This document shows positions 11,201 through 13,768 of a DNA stretch of 13,768 nt, one piece after another. The notes below the pieces were generated by a model. That model made no database searches, was not told where the DNA came from, and saw only the letters and a program-made list of their open reading frames with translations. Each line of letters opens with the position of its first letter. The stretch's first letter is position 1. Source of the DNA: Alphaproteobacteria bacterium (lineage in GTDB: Bacteria; Pseudomonadota; Alphaproteobacteria; Micropepsales; Micropepsaceae); assembly GCA_015654715.1 (NCBI GenBank), contig JAATGK010000082.1:1-13768 (forward strand), given 5' to 3'. The position numbers and the translations under genes are program-made.

Positions 11201-13759
11201 CCCGCCGTCGCCCGCGTCGTGCTGGCGGCGCGTCAGGGAAGCCTTTCCGATCAGCTCGGCCGCTTGCGCCGGATCGGCGAACCGCCGCCGCCGCCGCCGC
11301 GACGCTTGGCTGCCGTCGAAACGCCGCTGGCAGCGGTTCCCGCCGATCTCGAATTCTTCAACGGGCTCGGCGGATTTTCCGCCGACGGCCGCGAATACGT
11401 GACGATCCTGAAGGCCGGGCAAGTGACCCCGGCGCCGTGGATCAATGTGATCGCCAACGACGCTTTCGGTTTTCAAGTTGCGGCCGAAGGCACCGGCTAT
11501 ACCTGGGCCGGAAACAGCAAGGAAAACCAGTTGACGCCGTGGTCGAACGATCCCGTCATCGACCGGCCGGGCGAAGTCCTTTACGTGTTCGATGAAGACA
11601 GCGGTGCCTTGTGGGGACCCACGGCACTGCCGATCCGCGACGAGGCGGCGCCGTATCTCATTCGCCACGGTCAAGGCTACAGCCGCTTCGAGCATAACGC
11701 GCACGGTATCCGGCTCGATCTCACCCAGTTCGTTCCGCTGCGCGATCCGATCAAGATTTCGCGCCTGCGAATCCGCAACACCACTTCGCAAACGCGCCAT
11801 CTGTCGATCACGGCGTATGTCGAATGGATTCTGGGAGCGTCGCGCGCGGCCAACGCGCCGTTCCTCTTGACCGATCGCGATGTCACGACCGGTGCCCTGT
11901 TTGCCCGCAATCCCTGGAGCACGGCCTTCGGCGGACACGTCGCCTTCATGGACTTTGCCGGCCGCAAAACATCGTGGACCGCAGACCGGCGCGAGTTCAT
12001 CGGCCGCAACGGAACGCTCGATAATCCGATGGCGCTGGCGGAGGATGCACGGCCGCTCTCCGGTCGCACCGGCGCCGGTCTCGATCCGTGCGGCGTACTG
12101 CAAACGCCCGTGTCTCTCGCACCCGGCGAAAGCACCGAGATCGTCTTCTTCCTGGGCGAAGCCAGCAGCGTCGCCGATGCGCGATTCCTGATTGCGCATT
12201 ACCGCACCGTCGATCTGGATGCCTGTTTCCGCGACGTGCTCAAGCATTGGGACGATTTGCTCGGCACCGTGCAGGTGAAAACTCCGGACCGGTCGATGGA
12301 CATCATGCTCAATCGCTGGCTGCTGTATCAGACCGTGGCCTGCCGCTTGTGGGCGCGTTCGGGATTCTACCAAGCGAGCGGCGCCTTCGGCTTCCGCGAT
12401 CAGCTCCAGGACGGCATGGCGGTTGCACTGTCGCGCCCGGCGCTGACGCGCGAGCATCTGCTGCGCGCCGCCGCCCGGCAGTTCCGCGAAGGCGACGTGC
12501 AGCATTGGTGGTTGCCGCCTTATGGCCAAGGCGTGCGCACGCGCGTTTCGGACGACCGCGTCTGGCTCGCCTATGCCGCCGCGCAATATGTCGAGACCAC
12601 CAGCGACGCGGCGGTGCTGAGCGAGCAAGTCACCTTCGTCGAGGGGCCAGCGCTCCAGCCGGGCGAATACGATTCCTATTTCCAGCCGTCGCAATCCGAT
12701 TCGACCGCAACGCTGTTCGAACACTGCGCCCGCGGACTCGACCTCAGCCTGGCCAATGGCATTCACAAGCTGCCGCTGATCGGGACCGGCGATTGGAACG
12801 ATGGATTCACCCGCGTCGGCGATCAAGGCAAAGGCGAAAGCGTCTGGCTCGGCTGGTTCCTGTATACGACGCTCACCGCCTTCGCGCCCTTGGCCGAGGC
12901 CCGCGGCGATAAAATCCGCGCCGCAACCTGGCGCAATCACGCGGTAGAACTGCGCGCGGCGCTTGAACAAGACGGCTGGGACGGCAACTGGTACCGCCGG
13001 GCCTATTTCGATGACGGACAACCGCTCGGCTCCTCCGCCAACAGCGAATGCCGGATCGACTCCATCGCCCAATCCTGGAGCGTGATGTCCGGCGCTGCCG
13101 ATCCGCGCCGGGCCGCGCAAGCGATGAACGCGGTCGACGAATTCCTGGTCATGCGCGAATCCGGACTGGCGCTGCTGTTCACCCCGGCGTTCGACCACAC
13201 GCCGCTAGATCCCGGCTATATCAAAGGCTATCCGCCCGGCATTCGCGAAAACGGCGGCCAATATACCCACGCCGCCACTTGGTCGGTCATCGCCCACGCC
13301 ATACTCGGCAACGGCGACAAGGCTGCGGAGCTGTTCGCGCTGCTCAACCCGATCAACCACGCCAGCACCCGCGCCGGCGTGCGCCGCTACAAGGTCGAGC
13401 CCTATGTCGTCGCCGCCGACGTCTATTCCGAACCGCCGCACACCGGACGGGGCGGCTGGACTTGGTACACCGGATCGGCAGCGTGGCTCTATCGCGCCGG
13501 GATCGAAGCCATCCTCGGCCTCACCCGTCACGGCGCCTTCCTGGCGCTCGATCCCTGCATTCCCAAACACTGGCCCGGTTTCGAACTCAGCTACCGGCAC
13601 GGTACGGCGCGTTACGACATCGCCGTGGAAAATCCGCGCGGCGTGGAACGCGGCATCACCGCCGCGAACCTCGACGGCAAGCCCCTGCCGCAAAGCCCGC
13701 TACACATCCCGCTGACAGACGACGGCAAAGTTCACAAGGTCAGTGTGGTGCTGGGATAG
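5240..13759 (+). CDS. ndvB: Cyclic beta-1,2-glucan synthase (NdvB/ChvB family), complete
   Basis: This inner-membrane enzyme of 2839 residues, the usual family length, builds cyclic beta-1,2-glucan from UDP-glucose for the periplasm. The N-terminal region (about 1-400) opens with the family pattern ESPWDSEASIREELFSVERL. Membrane helices lie near 407-455, 812-862 and 938-985. Between the first two groups is the GT84 transferase with VITLDADTRLP (Asp622, Asp624) and RQHRWARGDW (Gln769-Trp772), the D-x-D and QxxRW motifs. The middle glucoamylase-like/GH189 cyclisation domain (about 1270-1510) shows WSGSMFEYLMP (Glu1345), GISESAYN (Glu1387), FYEALDY (Glu1457) and AHHQGM (from His1481). Two related beta-sandwich domains start near 1564 and 2038, with a hexaproline at 2015-2020 before the second. 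The C-terminal GH94 phosphorylase, which limits chain length, has FRDQLQD (about 2385-2391), GTGDWNDG (probable catalytic Asp2521) and ENGGQYTHAATW (2670-2681). No frameshift or lost motif is seen. The exporter NdvA is not in the window. The start is TTG. Confidence 0.95.
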   Translation: MNFAFSTAFGRYKLESPWDSEASIREELFSVERLEQHAESLAAAQPVTPTPVARLSLAARLRDNEAVLLAAYREIASTVRDGQTTTPAAEWLLDNYHLVEEQIRQARDDLPPRYYRRLPKLADGPFIGYPRVFAIAWAFVAHTDSRFDPETLTRFARAYQRVQPLTIGELWALTITLRIVLVENLRRAAKSIVSSRIARQEANDVADRLLGVNGRAAEPIDIVLQRYEQGDLEATFAVQLVQRLRDQDPRITPALKWLDDRLAALGTTSDELVYAEQQRQGAASVTMRNIITSMRTASGVDWTELFENVSLVDDTLRAGSEFADLDFPTRNLYRNAIEELGRGSSLTELEIARAALIAAAGGEDVRSHDPGYHLISRGRRRFENTIGFHPSPSSRLLRWGTKIGIRGYIGSVVGVAALALIGALLTLQTGGWPLALLALLGVFPAIDLAVALVNRAVSAVFRAAPLPSLALPSGIPASLRTIVAVPTMLTSKAAIDEQIERLEVHYLASPDGDLHFALLTDWSDAPAEHVAGDDALLAEAVSGIDRLNSQYGPAPGGERFVLLHRRRVWDETEQQWIGWERKRGKLHELNHLLRGATNTTFIAGADGPPTVPADVKYVITLDADTRLPRNTVRRLIGKMAHPLNQPRFDTAAGRVVEGYAVLQPRVTPSLPVGREGSLFQRIVSSISGIDPYASAVSDVYQDLFGEGSYAGKGIYDVDAFEAALNDRVPANTLLSHDLFEGTFARAGMATDVEVVEEYPARYDVAVARQHRWARGDWQLVPWIFGRSNPSHAAGAKSVLPLIGRWKMLDNLRRTLSAPATFLTLLLAWTLPQHDAALWTCFILATIVVPALLPVFAALVPRRTRTTVRSHLDALGDDFGLALTQTALTVTFLADQAWSMADAICRTLFRLFVSHRHLLEWVTAAHANLRPRLDLAGAYRKMAGSVVIAVAAAFVLWLAGGTSWPVAIPFTLLWIAAPAIARWVSLSPLVAGHIAMSEADGRALRLIARRTWHYFETFVTAADHMLPPDNFQEDPKPVLARRTSPTNIGLYLLSTVSARDFGWVGTTETVDRLEATIATMAGLEHFRGHLFNWYDTRDLRPLEPRYVSTVDSGNLAGHLIAVASACREWIDSPVAPACLHAGIDDALRLARTAINEHANVRHAEIQTWQELESALSTLEAATHAPAAGELPARLIDLARHAAIVVDIAQALAGTDDASIEMLFWTRAIQRTIDSHLRDATQTGLDVTALNKRLLTLETAARAMADAMEFAFLLDPRRKLFAIGYLVSESRLDESCYDLLASEARLASFFAIAKGDVPSRHWFKLGRNVTPIEHGAALVSWSGSMFEYLMPSLVMRAPAGSLLEVTNHLIVHRQIAFGNERKLPWGISESAYNARDLEFTYQYSNFGVPGLGLKRGLGENAVVAPYATALATMVDPASALRNFTRLIAAGARGRYGFYEALDYTRSRLPDDADCAVIRAFMAHHQGMTIVAIANALLDGKMRIRFHTEAAIQATELLLQERTPREVVAARVRSEDTNLSVAEHVPDRPTVRRIRSPHGPAPEVQLLSNGRYTVMLTAAGSGYSRWRDVGITRWREDPTCDDWGSFIFLRDVRSGDVWSTGYQPSGTEPSTYEVRYSEDKAEIARRDGVISTLLEIVVSSESDAEARRVSLTNSGLRPREIEVTSCAELALATPAADTAHPAFSKLFVQTEYDARTGVLLATRRRRSPAEPEIWAAHLAVVEGETVGETEIETDRARFLGRGRNLRVPAAIRESQPLSGRVGTVLDPIFAMRRHVRVQPGETVRLTFWTIVASSRADVLDLVDKHQDISAFDRAATLAWTQAQVQLRHLDITAEDARLFQRLAGRVLYANPSTRPSPDIIRQGSGGPAGLWAQSISGDIPIVLVRIDSIEDIGLVGQMLRAHEYWRMKGLAADLVILNERSSSYVQDLQVAIETMVRKSQHPPSAGVDMTRGGVFVLRADLISQETRALLPAVARVVLAARQGSLSDQLGRLRRIGEPPPPPPRRLAAVETPLAAVPADLEFFNGLGGFSADGREYVTILKAGQVTPAPWINVIANDAFGFQVAAEGTGYTWAGNSKENQLTPWSNDPVIDRPGEVLYVFDEDSGALWGPTALPIRDEAAPYLIRHGQGYSRFEHNAHGIRLDLTQFVPLRDPIKISRLRIRNTTSQTRHLSITAYVEWILGASRAANAPFLLTDRDVTTGALFARNPWSTAFGGHVAFMDFAGRKTSWTADRREFIGRNGTLDNPMALAEDARPLSGRTGAGLDPCGVLQTPVSLAPGESTEIVFFLGEASSVADARFLIAHYRTVDLDACFRDVLKHWDDLLGTVQVKTPDRSMDIMLNRWLLYQTVACRLWARSGFYQASGAFGFRDQLQDGMAVALSRPALTREHLLRAAARQFREGDVQHWWLPPYGQGVRTRVSDDRVWLAYAAAQYVETTSDAAVLSEQVTFVEGPALQPGEYDSYFQPSQSDSTATLFEHCARGLDLSLANGIHKLPLIGTGDWNDGFTRVGDQGKGESVWLGWFLYTTLTAFAPLAEARGDKIRAATWRNHAVELRAALEQDGWDGNWYRRAYFDDGQPLGSSANSECRIDSIAQSWSVMSGAADPRRAAQAMNAVDEFLVMRESGLALLFTPAFDHTPLDPGYIKGYPPGIRENGGQYTHAATWSVIAHAILGNGDKAAELFALLNPINHASTRAGVRRYKVEPYVVAADVYSEPPHTGRGGWTWYTGSAAWLYRAGIEAILGLTRHGAFLALDPCIPKHWPGFELSYRHGTARYDIAVENPRGVERGITAANLDGKPLPQSPLHIPLTDDGKVHKVSVVLG
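11282..11299 (+). repeat. (CCG)6 microsatellite coding for six prolines
   Basis: Six identical CCG codons give Pro2015-2020 in the linker between the first GH94-like half and the second beta-sandwich of the glucan synthase. It can vary in length by slippage without shifting the frame. A run of six prolines normally stalls ribosomes unless EF-P is present. Confidence 0.6.
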
Positions 13760-13768
13760 AGCGGCAGG

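Noticed and set aside
9932..13198. Very long open frame (1088 codons) on the minus strand inside ndvB
   Set aside because: It is antisense to the conserved GH94 region, and its translation is Arg/Gly/Ala/His-rich without domain-like stretches. Long antisense frames are expected opposite GC-rich genes.
1..13768. Mobile elements, CRISPR arrays, tRNA and rRNA genes, defence genes
   Set aside because: I saw no transposase or integrase, no regularly spaced direct repeats, no cloverleaf and no recognisable defence gene. The window looks like ordinary chromosome apart from its structured intergenic regions.

Overview
The window is GC-rich DNA with G/C-biased wobble positions, and GTG and TTG starts are in use. 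It most likely comes from an alphaproteobacterium of the Hyphomicrobiales or a close relative. The main evidence is a full-length cyclic beta-1,2-glucan synthase (NdvB/ChvB family) together with a run of small stress-type proteins. The exact genus cannot be read from the sequence.

Layout. Bases 1-134 are the 3' end of a plus-strand gene for an Ala/Lys-rich tail. It converges on 160-1821 (minus), a secreted GH35-type beta-galactosidase with a DUF5597-like C-terminus. A gene-poor stretch (1822-2342) holds three hairpins, the last a good intrinsic terminator with no gene in front of it. Next is a 127-residue plus-strand protein whose best-placed start is a CTG (2343-2726). The gap 2727-3110 contains a promoter-like element followed by about 180 nt that fold almost completely into stems and end in a hairpin plus U-run, a candidate small RNA. 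A 75-residue protein (3111-3338) converges on a minus-strand array (4537 down to 3352): a cold shock protein, a ribosome-modulation-factor-like protein, two small unknown proteins, and a 54-residue membrane protein shorter than most gene callers accept.

From 4764 rightwards the genes are on the plus strand. First comes an 81-residue unknown protein whose start codon lies in the loop of a 19-bp inverted repeat that also pairs its ribosome binding site. Then a perfect TATAAT promoter with an operator-like dyad in its spacer drives the 2839-residue glucan synthase (5240-13759), which fills the rest of the window.

How the parts fit. The glucan synthase makes periplasmic cyclic glucan, a product linked to osmotic adaptation and host interaction. 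It carries GT84, cyclisation and GH94 phosphorylase modules in one chain. No exporter (ndvA/chvA) is in the window. The cold shock/RMF-like array looks like a stress or stationary-phase unit. The less ordinary signals are in the RNA and promoter structures between genes: the start-codon-enclosing inverted repeat, the structured intergenic RNA and the ndvB promoter dyad. I found no transposon, CRISPR array, tRNA, rRNA or phage gene.
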